Below, piece by piece: positions 34,151 to 44,999 of a stretch of DNA of 64,000 nucleotides. The first letter of the stretch is position 1. The number at the start of each line of letters is the position of its first letter. The translations under genes were made by a program, and so were the position numbers. The notes under the pieces are model-generated. The model was not told the DNA's origin. It saw nothing but the letters and a program-made list of their open reading frames with translations, and ran no database searches. This stretch comes from Heterocephalus glaber (lineage: Eukaryota; Chordata; Mammalia; Rodentia; Bathyergidae), in the NCBI RefSeq assembly GCF_000247695.1, contig NW_004624880.1:1943248-2007247 (forward strand), given 5' to 3'.

Positions 34151-34290
34151 TGCTGCGTGTGGTGGCACATACCTGGAATCCTAGCACTCAGGAAGCTGAG
34201 ACAAAGTTGAGGCCAACCTGGATGACAACATGAGTTGAAGGTCAGCCTGAACTACATACTGAGACCCTTTCTCAAAACAAAAAACAAACA
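34151..34290 (+). mobile_element. B1 SINE with internal duplication
   Basis: TGCTGCGTGTGGTGGCACAT, AGGCCAACCTGGATGACAAC, AGGTCAGCCTGAACTACATA and an ACAAAAAACAAAC tail. Confidence 0.88.
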
Positions 34291-34392
34291 AAAACTCAAG
34301 ATGTTACCTCTCCCTAGAGTATCTTTAATGGGGAATTCTTCATCATTAAAAAGACCTCAAAGAGGAAATAGTATTAGAGGTACAGAACAGAA

Positions 34393-34862
34393 AACGGTGG
34401 TGTCCCTTCTGGTGGAGTGCACCGCACTGCTGCTCTGCTGGAATGAGCAGCCAACTGGGATCCTAAATTCAACACCAGTAAAGAATTAAAGGGATGAAGT
34501 TTAAAAGGGAAGACACTTTATTTGTGAAGAAGAAGAAAAATAAGAAGACAGAAGGCTGCCCAGTATGAGGTGAGGGCAGAGGGTCCAGATATGGATGCTC
34601 ATGAGCCTTTGTCCCCAGCTTCCTTTTATCAAGTGATAAAGACCCTCCCTCCCAGGTTGGTACCTGGAACTTATCACAATCTGATTGGCTCCCTGGACTG
34701 TCATAGATGGATTCCAGGCCACAGGTCCCTAACCCAGACACCATTGTCTACATGCATATTCCTAGGTGGGCTTTGTTTGTTTTTCTCTTGCCCTATGTAT
34801 TTGTCAGGGCCTTATCTCTGGGATTTATAGGGGAAGGTTAGGAGGAACCTTACATACAAGGT
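34393..34862 (-). mobile_element. Candidate ERV solo LTR, minus strand
   Basis: GAAGACACTTTATTTGTG holds the complement of AATAAA, and TTCCTTTTATCAAG the complement of a TATA-like box about 115 bases further. That is the spacing expected for an inverted LTR. The edges and family are uncertain. Confidence 0.45.
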
Positions 34863-34928
34863 TGTTAGTGATTAAGTAAGGGGATGTATGTATATCTAGT
34901 GCAGTAATATAGTGACCCTACAGTGAGA

Positions 34929-34964
<36 letters not shown>
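34929..34964 (+). repeat. (CA)n microsatellite
   Basis: About 17 perfect CA units. Confidence 0.97.
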
Positions 34965-34966
<2 letters not shown>

Positions 34967-35654
34967 ATAGATCCTCATGAATATAAAAAGCAAAATTTTG
35001 AGACGCTCTAGAGCAGGACTTAAAGCTCCTTCGATAGATCTAGTGAACTGGAGGTTCACACCTGAATTATTGGAACTAGGAAAAGCTCTGCTATAACCAT
35101 GGGCACTGTGCAATGCCACAAAAGACACAGGTCTGTAAATAGAGAAGGAAAAGAACTTAGTCCCTTGTTGGACCCAGTTGGAGGGAAAGGATGGAGGGAG
35201 CCTTTGTGCTGTGTGGTGTGAAGTGAGCAGTGGCTAAGCTCTTCCATCCTACAATCTTCTATCCAGTGTCTCTGATGACATTCTTATAAAAATGTGGACA
35301 TTGCCTATCCGCATTGACTGGGTAGATATTGCATTTATCACAGCAGACAGCAGATGAGCTGGAAAATGTGACCAACAGGATGTCTGTAGGCTGTGCTCTT
35401 GGGACCTCGGGGTTCAGAGTCATGAAACGAAAGCATAGAGGGTGAAGGATGTGACAGAAGCCCTCCATCTTTATAATGGATGAAATCATGAGGATATCAA
35501 AGGCAGATTCTAAACCTACATGGGCTCCTGTTGGATAATGCCTCACTTCTCATCACAAGAACTGAACCTAACTTTGCAAATGAGTTTTCCATGATGTCCC
35601 AGCCTGCCCTTCCCCAGGGTGATTATTTGGCTGGGATGGAAACAGAAGCAATCA

Positions 35655-35832
35655 AGCCAGGGCATAATGGTGCATGCCTATAATCCCAGCACTCTGGGAG
35701 GCTAAGCTGGGAGGATTGCAAGCTCAAGTCAAGCCTGGGCAGCTTGGCAACTTAGTGAGACCCTGTCTCAAAAATAAAAAAGGGGTGGGTGGTATAGCTG
35801 AACACGAAGGCCCTGGATTCAATCTCCAGGAG
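35655..35832 (+). mobile_element. B1-ID dimeric SINE
   Basis: AGCCAGGGCATAATGGTGCA, AGCCTGGGCAGCTTGGCAAC, CCCTGTCTCAAAAATAAAAA, then GGTGGGTGGTATAGCTGAAC and CCTGGATTCAATCTCCAGG. Confidence 0.88.
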
Positions 35833-36880
35833 AATCTGTGCTCCAGGCGAGGAGGATGTTGGCCAGCTCATGTACTTTCACAACTACTCTAGCCCTTGGC
35901 TTATCTCCATGGAAACCTAGCTCCGAGTGGTGGTTCAGTTCTTTTACATGGGCATAAGGTGTCATCTTCTGTTCATCTTTTTTGCTCTATAACCTGATCA
36001 TCAGATGTTAAAATAACAGGCACCAAACAAGGTAGGCAAAGACATTTGCATTTCTGGAATTGCAGAGCAGCCTTGAACTAAAAGAAGCATAACCCACATT
36101 TGTCATCTCTCTATATATATATATGCCTGGTAGAAAGCTGGAAAGAAGGGCAGCCCAGGGGAGAGGATGACAGGCAGGCCTGGAGATGAATGTGCTCATC
36201 TGTTCAGTCAGAGCTGTTTCAGACCAAGATGATCTCTACTGTGATATTAATCCCTGCCTGACACCAAGAAATCAAGTTGTCACTTTCTCATAACAGAGGA
36301 GAGGAGATATCTCTGACGTAGGTTTGGCTTATGACAATTTCTTCTGTACATTGTTGTTTTCTCCGAGATCTCAAGGGTTGTTGGTAGATCGTACTAAAAG
36401 ATAAGGAGCTCAGTTATGTTTGGCCCTGTGGGTGGAGATGGGCCTATCTGTGGCCCAAGACCCTGCTCATCGCTCTCTGGTTGGGAGATTAAATTGACAG
36501 AGGAAAAATGAAATGGTGAATGAGGTCAGACAGAATGGAATTCAAAGCTAAAGTCTTTGAAACAGACAATAAGGGAGATGGGAATTTTGGGAAACCATGA
36601 CCAGTCAGATGGGAAATTCTTTAGCAAACAGTGGAGCAAGAATATGTGTACTGGTGTACTGGGAGGTGAACGCACAGTCCCTCCAGGGCATTGCATCAGG
36701 TGGTAAGTGAGGGCTGGAGTGTGGAGTGGCAGAGAGCCTGGGCATAGGACAAGAGGGGAAAGGGCATGTGGGAGTGGAGGCTTTTGTGAAATCATTGTTT
36801 AGACTCACTCTGGAAACAACACACATTCATAGTTTGCTGACTGGGGGACCCACCTCAGGCAGAGTAGAGAAGTGATGATG
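35833..36880. other. Mostly unique intronic sequence
   Basis: Holds a short TATATATATATA tract near 36,112-36,125. No gene or repeat family recognised. Confidence 0.4.
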
Positions 36881-37241
36881 TGTGCTACGATTTGTATGTG
36901 TTTGTCACGTGCTGGAAGTGTGCTCCCCAGTGTGGCCATATCGAGAGGTGGCTGGTTGGACCTTTAATACGTGCTGCCCTCAGCAAGGATTAAGATCGTC
37001 CTGGTAGGACCCCTGTTAGCTCCCACAATGGTGACTTATTATAAAAGAGTGAGCTGGACCCCTGAATTTCAGTCTCTCTCTCTCCCTCTCGCTCCTGTTC
37101 ACCATGTGATCCCTCTTGGACACACTCTCACCATGATACCATCTGCCATGAAGCCTTCACCATTTATTTATTTATAAATAAAATTTTCATTACACACTAC
37201 CCAAACTTAGTATTTTGTTTCAGCAATGGGAAGCTAAGACA
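36881..37241 (+). mobile_element. MaLR-type LTR, plus orientation
   Basis: TGTGCTACGATTTGTATGTG at the left, AGAGGTGGCTGGTTGGACC, TTATAAATAAAATTTTCATT (poly(A) signal) and CAATGGGAAGCTAAGACA at the right. Confidence 0.75.
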
Positions 37242-37599
37242 GTGGACAACTCACATTCTGGGTCTCAGTTTTCATCCTGAAGGAGGAGAGGTTGGAACAG
37301 AGAAGCAGAGCCCTGCAGTGTTTCTAAAAGACAGCCACAGACAGTGGCAGGTTGGACTTTCCACCTAGGTACATGAGCTGATAATCCTGCTATTGAGGTT
37401 TCAACTAGAAAAGCCCCTCTCACCCTTAAGCCCCAGTCTCCCTGCTGCTCCCTCTGCCCCCAGTGATTTCCCTTCACCATGATTAGAGCCCAGGTACCTC
37501 CTAGGCCTCTGATATCTGTGCAGTCTAACCCTGCGCAAGCCTCTGCTCCTGTGGATACCAAAGTCCTCAAAGTATTTGTGCTTGTTCTCCTACCCTGGA

Positions 37600-37900
37600 A
37601 GACTCTTTCTCCCTTCTCATTGCAGGGTGAGATCCCTGTGCTTCAGCTTGCAGCCTCAGTGAAGCCTTTCCTGAATGCCCTCCCCAAGCTAACCAGAGCC
37701 TCTGCCTAGCTACTATCACATCATGCTGTTGTATTTATTTATTTATTTATTTATTTATTTTGGTACTAGGGATTGGACTTGGATCCTTGTGCTTGCAAGG
37801 CAGGCAGTGGAACCACTGAGCTAAATCAACGGCCCTGCTGTTGTATTTTCTCCTCAACATTTACCACACTTTTGAATATCCTTTTCTACCCTTGTTCATG
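37600..37900 (+). mobile_element. L2 LINE fragment split by an ID SINE
   Basis: CAGTGAAGCCTTTCCTGAAT is the L2-type phrase, and the sequence resumes as TCTCCTCAACATTTACCACA. The ID at 37,733-37,834 separates the two parts. Confidence 0.55.
37733..37834 (-). mobile_element. ID-like SINE with (TTTA)n tail complement
   Basis: About seven TTTA units, GGTACTAGGGATTGGACTTG and CACTGAGCTAAATCAACGGC. TGCTGTTGTATTT occurs on both sides as the target-site duplication. Confidence 0.93.
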
Positions 37901-37902
37901 TC

Positions 37903-38210
37903 TGTCTTAGTCCATTCAGGCTGCTGTAACAAACTACCACTGACCGGGTGGCTCATAAACAACAGAAAGTTACTTATTTCTCATAGCTCTCAGGCTGGGA
38001 AGTCCAAGGTCAAGGCACTGGCAGATTCACTGTCTAGTGAGAGCCTCTTATGTGTTGCTGACTGCTGTGGGGGCTCTTTCCTAAGGGCACTTCACCCTTA
38101 TGAACTAATCACTACCCAAAACCTCTGCCAAATACTGTCACATTGAGGATAGGATTTCGACATATGAACTTTAAGAGGAGAGGGGAATGGCAAACATTCC
38201 GTCTATAGCA
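37903..38210 (-). mobile_element. MLT1-type MaLR LTR
   Basis: TGTCTTAGTCCATTCAGGCT, AAACAACAGAAAGTTACTTA and ATTCCGTCTATAGCA are the complement of MLT1 consensus. ATGTC / ATGTG flank it as an imperfect 5-bp duplication. Confidence 0.82.
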
Positions 38211-38384
38211 ATGTGCGTGTCTAGTGTCTGTTTCTATGAAAGCCTGGGCTTTGTCTTATCATTTTCTTTGGTATTCTTGGTATTGAGAACAGTGCTTGAC
38301 AGATGCTTTATAAATGTATGATGAATGAACGCTTATGCACTTGTCTGTATGGCATGCATCTCAACAGAGAAATTTTAGAAATTA

Positions 38385-38610
38385 AAAAGTCATTTACTGA
38401 GCCTTGATGTGCAAAGTTCCTAATACATATGATTTTATTTAATCCTCATGACCAGTCTATCAAGTAAGTATTGTCAGGATCTCACTTGACAGATAAAGAC
38501 ACTGGATGTTACAGAGGTTTACTACTTCAGACATCACACAGCTGGTAAGTAAGCCACAAAGTGTGCAAGTGAACACAGGCTGTGTGATTTCAGAACTGAT
38601 GCTAACAGTG
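38385..38610 (+). mobile_element. MIR-family SINE relic
   Basis: TATTTAATCCTCATGACCAG, ACTTGACAGATAAAGACACT and CACACAGCTGGTAAGTAAGC. Confidence 0.7.
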
Positions 38611-38621
38611 TGGTTGCCATT

Positions 38622-39492
38622 TGTCTTTTTCTCTGTTGCTATAACAAAATACTTGATCCTGGATAGCTTATAAAGTAAAGATGTTTATTTGCCTCAAGAT
38701 TCTGGTGGCTGGGGCATCCAAGTTTATCAATGTTCTGGTAAAGGGTCCCAGCTATGTCACAACATGGTGGTGAAGTGGGAAAAGAAAGTTTATCTGTCAG
38801 TGCTTACTAGAGAAACAGATTTAATGTAAGATATATAAATATATAAGAATTTACAAGATTGGCTTACAGTGGGCACCCATTGTAAGAGTCAGGTATGGAA
38901 GAGTGAAAAATGGCTGTCTGCGCACTGGAGATCCGAAAGATTCAGTCAAGGGCCTGCAGCTCAGTGTTGTGTCCCATGCAAGTCCATATCGGGAGGCTGA
39001 AGTGTCTGCACTGGAAGGCTGAAGCCAGGAGACACTGTCCAAGGTGAAGGTGAAGGCTGGAGCTCCTCAAAGAAACAGAAGCGACCCTGCCTTCTTTGTT
39101 TTCCCTTTGTACCTTTGAGGCAACAAGCCGCCCTAGGGTGAGTCTTCTGTCTTCAGTAAATCCCCTCAGTCACACTCAGAACTATGCTGATCCAATTTAG
39201 TTGGGTGTTTCTTAGTGAAGTTTTTACACAATCAGTTAACTGTCACAGAAGGGCAGCACACAGAAGGGGGCACGTGTGCAAGCAGGGAACAAGGCAGATC
39301 AGGGCAAGCATCAGGCTCCTCTGTCTGCAATGGTCCACTCTGAGCCTTTTTGAGAGTGAAAATGCACTCCCATGAGAAAACCACTGATCCCTCTTAACCA
39401 CTGCCACTAGCTCCCACCTCTTGAAGGTTCCCCCACCTCTCAGTATCACCCTGCTGGGGACTAAGTTTCCACTACATGACACTTTGGGGGAC
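38622..39492 (-). mobile_element. MaLR LTR split by an ERVL LTR
   Basis: The left part has CTGTTGCTATAACAAAATAC and GATGTTTATTTGCCTCAAGA. The right part (39,248-39,492) has GGGGACTAAGTTTCCACTAC and ACACTTTGGGGGACAAACCA. These are the two ends of an inverted MaLR LTR. The block at 38,795-39,247 lies between them. Confidence 0.65.
38795..39247 (-). mobile_element. MLT2-like ERVL LTR
   Basis: TGTCAGTGCTTACTAGAGAA with ACAGATTTAATG then TATATAAATATATAAGAATT is the complement of an MLT2 3' end. It ends TCAGTTAACTGTCACA, giving TG...CA edges. Confidence 0.65.
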
Positions 39493-39509
39493 AAACCACA
39501 GTAATCTTT

Positions 39510-40247
39510 TGTCACTATAACTATTTTTTATTACATTACGATAGAAGTGGTGCAGTTCATGACAAAAATATTACATATTTCATATCACTTCACAGCACAT
39601 GATCCTATAAACTTTTCAAAGTTAATTTTAATTAAAAGAGTGGTCAATTTAAAATTTAATGTTCGACATGACCAACATTTCTAGGTCAGCGCAACCAAAT
39701 GATGGAAAAACAACTGGATCACAATGCATATGTCCCACAAAAAAAGCACAGTGTACAAAGTGTGCATGTTTCAGTTTACACTATACAAAAATAGTTAAAA
39801 TACATTCCAGGTAAACATGTTACATTAAGAAATAGTACTAGTAAGAAATTGGCACTCAAAGGAAAATGCAAAAGTATTTTCAACATGAAAACACAAGACA
39901 GTGGAATTGGAAACTTTCTGATAAAATAGTAACAGAACCCATTTAGCTCTACTAGGGGGATATGGACCCTCTGAAGTTCACGTATTTTGCAGGTAAACTT
40001 TGTTTTTCCTAAATTCATCTAAAATGCCTATCACCATCCCAAATAGGCACTTCAGACTACTGAACTAAAACACAAATCTTAATCTAGTCATGACTATCCT
40101 TCCAGAACTAAAGTGTATCTTTAGAAATTTTCATTTGGACAGGATTTTACAACTACCAGTTGTACGCTGTCCAGTTTCTCAATGTAGAATTCATGCTACC
40201 CAATATTAACATGGAAGTTACTAAATATAAATTCATTTTTAAAGTAA
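39510..40247 (-). pseudogene. KRAS: 5'-truncated retrocopy of the KRAS 3' UTR
   Basis: Read on the minus strand, this AU-rich block matches the KRAS 3' UTR as I remember it. It includes a stretch with CATTTGGTTGCGCTGACCTA and ends at the proximal poly(A) signal AATAAA, followed by TAGTTATAGTGAC. A 17-bp direct repeat (AAACCACAGTAATCTTT) flanks it at 39,493-39,509 and 40,248-40,264, which marks an L1-mediated insertion. Only about four A residues remain between the mRNA end and the duplication, so the tail is almost gone. No coding sequence was copied. There are several mismatches to the human UTR from memory, as expected for an old copy. The insertion structure is certain from sequence; the parent assignment relies on recall of the UTR. 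Confidence 0.75.
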
Positions 40248-40284
40248 AAACCACAGTAATCTTTGAGTCATCTAAGTCGGTACT

Positions 40285-40400
40285 TGTAGGAGTTTTGGGA
40301 TTCACCTGAGGATCTTATAAAAATGAGAAGTTCTAATTTAGTAAGTATGGGGTTGGACTTGAGATTCTTCATTTCCAATAAGTTCCCAGCCAATTTTTCT
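40285..40400 (-). mobile_element. MER20-like hAT relic
   Basis: GGGATTCACCTGAGGATCTT, AGATTCTTCATTTCCAATAA and GTTCCCAGCC resemble a decayed MER20/MER5 non-autonomous hAT element. Confidence 0.45.
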
Positions 40401-40419
40401 GGTCCATGAAAAAGACCTC

Positions 40420-40570
40420 TCAAGAAAGAAGGGAGGGAGGAGAAGAGGGAGAGAAACTGAGGCCCAGAGAAGGTAGATGACTTTCCTCACATTATATATC
40501 TTGTTAATGGCAGAGTTGAGACTCCAGACCTGAGTCCCAGCTCCCAGCCCAAAGCTCTTTGAACACCTCA
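40420..40570 (+). mobile_element. MIR-family SINE relic, 3' half
   Basis: GAGAAACTGAGGCCCAGAGA, TGGCAGAGTTGAGACTCCAG. Confidence 0.55.
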
Positions 40571-41294
40571 CAAACCCAAGGGCTTTAAAGCATACCCACA
40601 TTTTCAAAGATGACTTCCAGGATTGTAATTACCTGAATGAGAAATTGCAGAGGGGATCCATGATGCTGGTATACACCCGCGATGGTCCTCCTTGTACTGG
40701 ATTGCCTCTGGGCCTCTCCATTACACGGCAGGTTAGTTCTTGTTTTCGGGATAACAGTGGTTCTCCCTAGGAGTTGTAAAGATCCACCTAGCACAAACAC
40801 TCAGCAGCTCAGTCTTGATCCCCAGAGTTCCCCCTGACACACTCTGCCACATGCAAGAGAAAGTGTTTTGTCTCTGGTCTACCCAGTTTCCTGTCTGCTA
40901 GAGGGTTTGCTATTACGGTGTTTGTTATACTGAGCATCTGATAATTTGTGCACCACCCATCCTTCCCCAAATCTTCTCTGTCCTTTCTGACGAAGAATTA
41001 AATGCAAACTTGCTGAAAACTTTCACAAGTCTGTCTGTCCTACCGTCCATCCACCCAACAGAGATCAGTTTCAGGAAGGTGATTATCCATCTTCCATTTG
41101 TGCAAACAAGAAGTACAATACTTGAAAAGAGCTCTTGCTAAGATAGCTCTCACCATGAGGCATGACTTTCTACTCCGAGCAGAGGTCTCCCTTTCTGGAA
41201 ACTGCCACCAACTGAGGCCCCAAGGATTAGTAAGGCCATAATCACTTTGCAAGCTAATGGCCCACTCGTTTACAAAGTGACATCTTAAAACATC

Positions 41295-41465
41295 TATCTG
41301 TGACAGATACTGTGCTAAACATTATTATATACACATCACATCATGTAATACAGCTGCATGCTGAAATAGTTAATATCAATCCTCATTTTAAAAATGTGGA
41401 AACTGAGGCTCAGAGAGCCTTAAGTCACCTGCCCAAAGTCATGAGGCCAGGAAGCCTCACACACA
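41295..41465 (+). mobile_element. MIR-family SINE relic
   Basis: GATACTGTGCTAAACATTAT, GTGGAAACTGAGGCTCAGAG and CCTGCCCAAAGTCATGAGG. Confidence 0.72.
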
Positions 41466-41483
41466 ATGTCTTTTCTATTCCAT

Positions 41484-41876
41484 TGTCTTAGTTACTTTTC
41501 TCATTGCTGAGACAAAATACCTGACACCCAAAGTTAAAGGAGGAAAGGTTTGTTTAGCTTATAGTTTGTAGAGGTTTCAGCCCATAATCGGCTGGTTCCA
41601 AGGCAGGATGGATGGCAGATAGGAATCACAATGGAGAAATAGTTCATGGTGCATACAAAGTAGCAAAAACAATAATGGACCTTAACAGTATCTTCCTGCC
41701 CCTTTTATTTTATCCAGACCACTTAGGCTGGGTAGCACCCACACCCTTCATCCTAGTGCCCTTGATCCTAGCATTGCTCCATGCCTCACACACTCTAGAT
41801 CCAGCCACCTCTGAAAAAGCCCCACCTATGACCACATGGGGCTTTGGGGGGACATCTAGACACGAGCCATATAACA
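41484..41876 (-). mobile_element. MaLR-type LTR
   Basis: TGTCTTAGTTACTTTTCTCA at the left, AAAAAGCCCCACCTATGACC and GGGGACATCTAGACACGAGC near the right, ending ATAACA. TCCAT / TGCAT flank it. Confidence 0.85.
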
Positions 41877-41916
41877 TGCATATCCATACATTCTCCTCAT
41901 ACCCTAAAGCCTCTGT

Positions 41917-41957
41917 GTGTGTAATGTGTGTGTATGTGTGTGTGTGTGCGCACGCAC
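41917..41957 (+). repeat. (TG)n microsatellite
   Basis: Imperfect TG/CA-type run inside sequence between the LTR and the next SINE. Confidence 0.85.
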
Positions 41958-41964
41958 ATTACTG

Positions 41965-42148
41965 GAGAAGCCCAGGACCTTCACATTGAGCTACATCCTC
42001 AGGCCTTTTAAAAATTTATTTATTTTTAAATTTTGAAATAGGGTCTTGCTAAGTTGCTGAGTTGCCCAGACTGGACTCAAACTTGCAGTCCTCCTGCCTC
42101 AGCCTCCCAGAATGCTGGAATTGCAAGCATGTACCACCATGCCTGGCT
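41965..42148 (-). mobile_element. B1-ID dimeric SINE
   Basis: The ID half (CCCAGGACCTTCACATTGAG) comes first on the plus strand, then the B1 half (TAGGGTCTTGCTAAGTTGCT, CTCCTGCCTCAGCCTCCCAG, ATGTACCACCATGCCTGGC). Confidence 0.85.
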
Positions 42149-42274
42149 CCACCATCCCCTTACGTAATTGAAGAAAGTCCTTTCATGCATGTCTCCCATC
42201 TTGCTCTTCTCTAACGCACACTAAACACTCTTATGTCCTTTAACCTTTCTCTCACCTACCACATCACAGTGTGA

Positions 42275-42460
42275 GCCATCACTCACTGTGGCCATGTTAT
42301 ATGCCAAGCACCCAATATGAAGACTGAGTTAATCTCTATAATGACCCTAAAATAACTGAATTTTATAGAAGAGCAAACCACTGGAACTCACAGAGTAATC
42401 CGTCCAATAGCACTCCATTAGTAAGTGACAAAAAAAGCAATGAGGGAACCTGGGACTCTG
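42275..42460 (+). mobile_element. MIR-family SINE relic
   Basis: TTATATGCCAAGCACCCAAT, TTTTATAGAAGAGCAAACCA and GGGAACCTGGGACTCTG. Confidence 0.55.
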
Positions 42461-43860
42461 TGACTGTGTGAATGAGAAAGAAGCCAGGGCAAAGGCATAG
42501 GATGAAGGCAGTGGGAAGCCAAGGGAGGTGACACAAACTTGACGCAAACTTGGGTGCCCCCATCTGACCCGACTGCATCACGGTAGCCCGTGTGGCCTCC
42601 CCACAGAGTGACTGAGCACCAGGAGGGGTCTTCCCTGGAGCCCAAGCTGTGCAGGGAGGAGGCCTGGTTATGGAGAGCATGGCTTTAGGGAGGTCACGGG
42701 ACATCAGTTTAAGCACTCTGTGAAAACAGTTATTGAAATGTAACTGACATATGATAGGATTGATATATGTACATATTGAAAGTGTGGAATTTGTTGTTTC
42801 CTATGTATAGAAATCCATGAAATTATCGCTACAGTCAAGATATTTTAAATATCTGACATAAACTCAAAAAGCATGGCTTTCCTAGTAGTGATGTCCTGGA
42901 GGGGACAGGAGGAGGACTCAGGAAGGAGCCTGTCTCTGGGCCCTGCCAGCCTTGGGGAGGTTTAGACCGAGGCTCAGCGATAGCCCACCTGCTGTAGGGC
43001 CTATCAACCCCCCTTCATGTCTAGATTTCCTTCTTTCTTTACAGTTTTCTGATTTATTTTCTTTTTTATTAATTTTATTGAAACAATTTGGATGTACTCA
43101 AGTTTGCAGCCTTTATAGACAATTGCAGTGCCCCAAGTAAATCATAATCCAGCCAAAGCCAAAGTGTGTCCAACTACATTTTTGAGGCACGGAAGATGAA
43201 GGCAAAACTGCTACTTTTGCAATATAGCTCCCTTTCACCTCCTTTCCTGCCTGTTTTTTCAAAGCATAACATCCCACTATCATATTTCACAATGAACACA
43301 AACCAGATGGCTTCAACCAAAGTGGGCGAGGGAGAGACTGGGTTGAGTAACAAAGTATGAATTAAGTAATCCTCAAACGGCCATTTTTTAAAATCCTGTT
43401 TTCTAATTTCTAAATTAAAGAAAACTCATGGGGCCTTAAGTAGAAAGCGAAAATAAAAGGATGCTAGGTCTCGGCCTCTAGAGAGAACAGCCTTCTTCAG
43501 AAAATGGATAAGTCAGCAAGGTCATGCATTGCAGAAATGTCCCTGGAGACCAGACACATCTTCTGAAGGAGGCAGGAGACAGCAAGGGGGAGGTTCTGTT
43601 ATTTATTTTTTCAGGGCTTACCAAAACAGCTCAAGAAGACCCAGTGTCAGGAATGTGAAATACTATATTTCAGGAGACAGCGTTACAGTATACAGATGGA
43701 AAAGGAGCCAGATTCAGTGGAGAATATGGCTTAGTTCAGAGCATCTTTGCTGATACCATCCCTTCCTGTTAACCGTCCTGGGGCACTGGGAGGTTAAACC
43801 GTTAGTTATAAAAACAAAGACTTGTTCATGTATGGTTGACAACTGTATTTTTGTTGTTGA
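42461..43860. other. Mostly unique intronic sequence
   Basis: No repeat family or exon recognised with confidence. Confidence 0.4.
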
Positions 43861-43864
43861 AATG

Positions 43865-43945
43865 CCATTTCTTTTTAGGAATAATTTATTTTATTAGTAC
43901 ATGTTTGCGATACACAGTGATTACATTCAGCTTGGGAGTTTGACA
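43865..43945 (-). repeat. Unclassified repeat, copy 1
   Basis: TTATTAGTACATGTTTGCGA and TACACAGTGATTACATTC parallel the block at 63,208-63,250. On the minus strand it ends in TACTAATAAAATAAAT, like an L1 3' terminus. Confidence 0.5.
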
Positions 43946-43951
43946 CATACA

Positions 43952-44030
43952 CCTATTGCTCAACAGTAGAGTGCTTGCCTAGGTTGAAGTAGGCACTGGA
44001 TTTGATCCCCAGCACCTCAAAACAAAACCA
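43952..44030 (+). mobile_element. ID-related SINE, variant body
   Basis: TGCTCAACAGTAGAGTGCTT, GCCTAGGTTGAAGTAGGCAC and TTTGATCCCCAGCACC. Closer to the classic ID body (TAGAGTGCTTGCCTAG) than to the abundant local type. Confidence 0.75.
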
Positions 44031-44324
44031 AACCTATTAACCATCTTGCTTCCTTGACTAGAAAAGAAGGAAACAGTTGGAACTTTCTCTTGTACATAGT
44101 ATGAAACACAAAACCTTACACTACTTCCTGTTCCTAAGGAGCTAGGAGCGGAAGGAAGTAGGAGCAAGCCCACTGCAGTAGAGAGCATTTGGGTAAGTGC
44201 AGGCCAAGTGTGCTGAGAATGTCCAAGTCCTGGCCTCTACATCTGGTGGAAAACTTCGGGATCATAGAAGTTTAGATTCCTAACCCCTGGATTTTAAAAA
44301 TGTAGTGGGGGAGTCTGAGTTGTG

Positions 44325-44640
44325 GATAACACCATTACTTATCAGCTGTGTATTATAAGCAAGTCATTTATCTCTGAGCCTTGATTTCTTTTTTTTTTTT
44401 TTTGGTACCGGGGATCAAACTCAGGACCTTGCGCTTGCGAGGCAGGCAGCGGAACCACTGAGCTAAATCCCCGGCCCATCTGAGTCTTGATTTCTGTACC
44501 TGCTAAACACAGATACTAACTCCCGTTTACCAAGGGGGAGGAAGGTGAGACTCTTAGACATTGAGAAACTTGACCAAAGTCACCAACTAGTATAAACCTG
44601 ATTGCCAAGCCTGTGCTCTTTTCACTAATCACACCAACTT
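44325..44640 (+). mobile_element. MIR relic split by an ID SINE
   Basis: AGTTGTGGATAACACCATTA, ATAAGCAAGTCATTTATCTC on the left; AACTTGACCAAAGTCACCAA and CCAAGCCTGTGCTCTTTTCA on the right. Confidence 0.65.
44390..44478 (-). mobile_element. ID-like SINE with clean target-site duplication
   Basis: T run, GGTACCGGGGATCAAACTCA, CACTGAGCTAAATCCCCGGC. TCTGAGCCTTGATTTCT (44,373-44,389) and TCTGAGTCTTGATTTCT (44,479-44,495) flank it. Confidence 0.97.
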
Positions 44641-44999
44641 TCCAGATGAGATTGTGTGAGTGAAAATGTTCCTTAATGAGCCAGGCACAGTGCAGTCATT
44701 CCCAGGTAGTTGTGATACACAGACTTCCTTTTTGGCGTCTAGAAAAAGGAATTGCCAGCCCGCATCTACATGTAGCCATGAATGCCCTCACACAAGACTG
44801 TACTTTGTGCACAGCAGCAGCAGCTGCAGCATCCTTGTCTGACTAGTGTGAGAATAGTTTAGGAAGAGCAGGCTAGAACCACAAACTCCCAGAATGGGGC
44901 TCTGTGGTGGCTCTAGTCATCGGGAAGCACTCCTATGTGGTGGACAATGTCGTGTGCTCTAATGCCCTTCCTGCACCTGGCACTGACTTGTTCCCAATA

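Noticed and set aside
37479..38146. Open frames of 76 and 101 codons on the plus strand
   Set aside because: They lie in an L2 fragment and an inverted MLT1 LTR and show no matching protein features.
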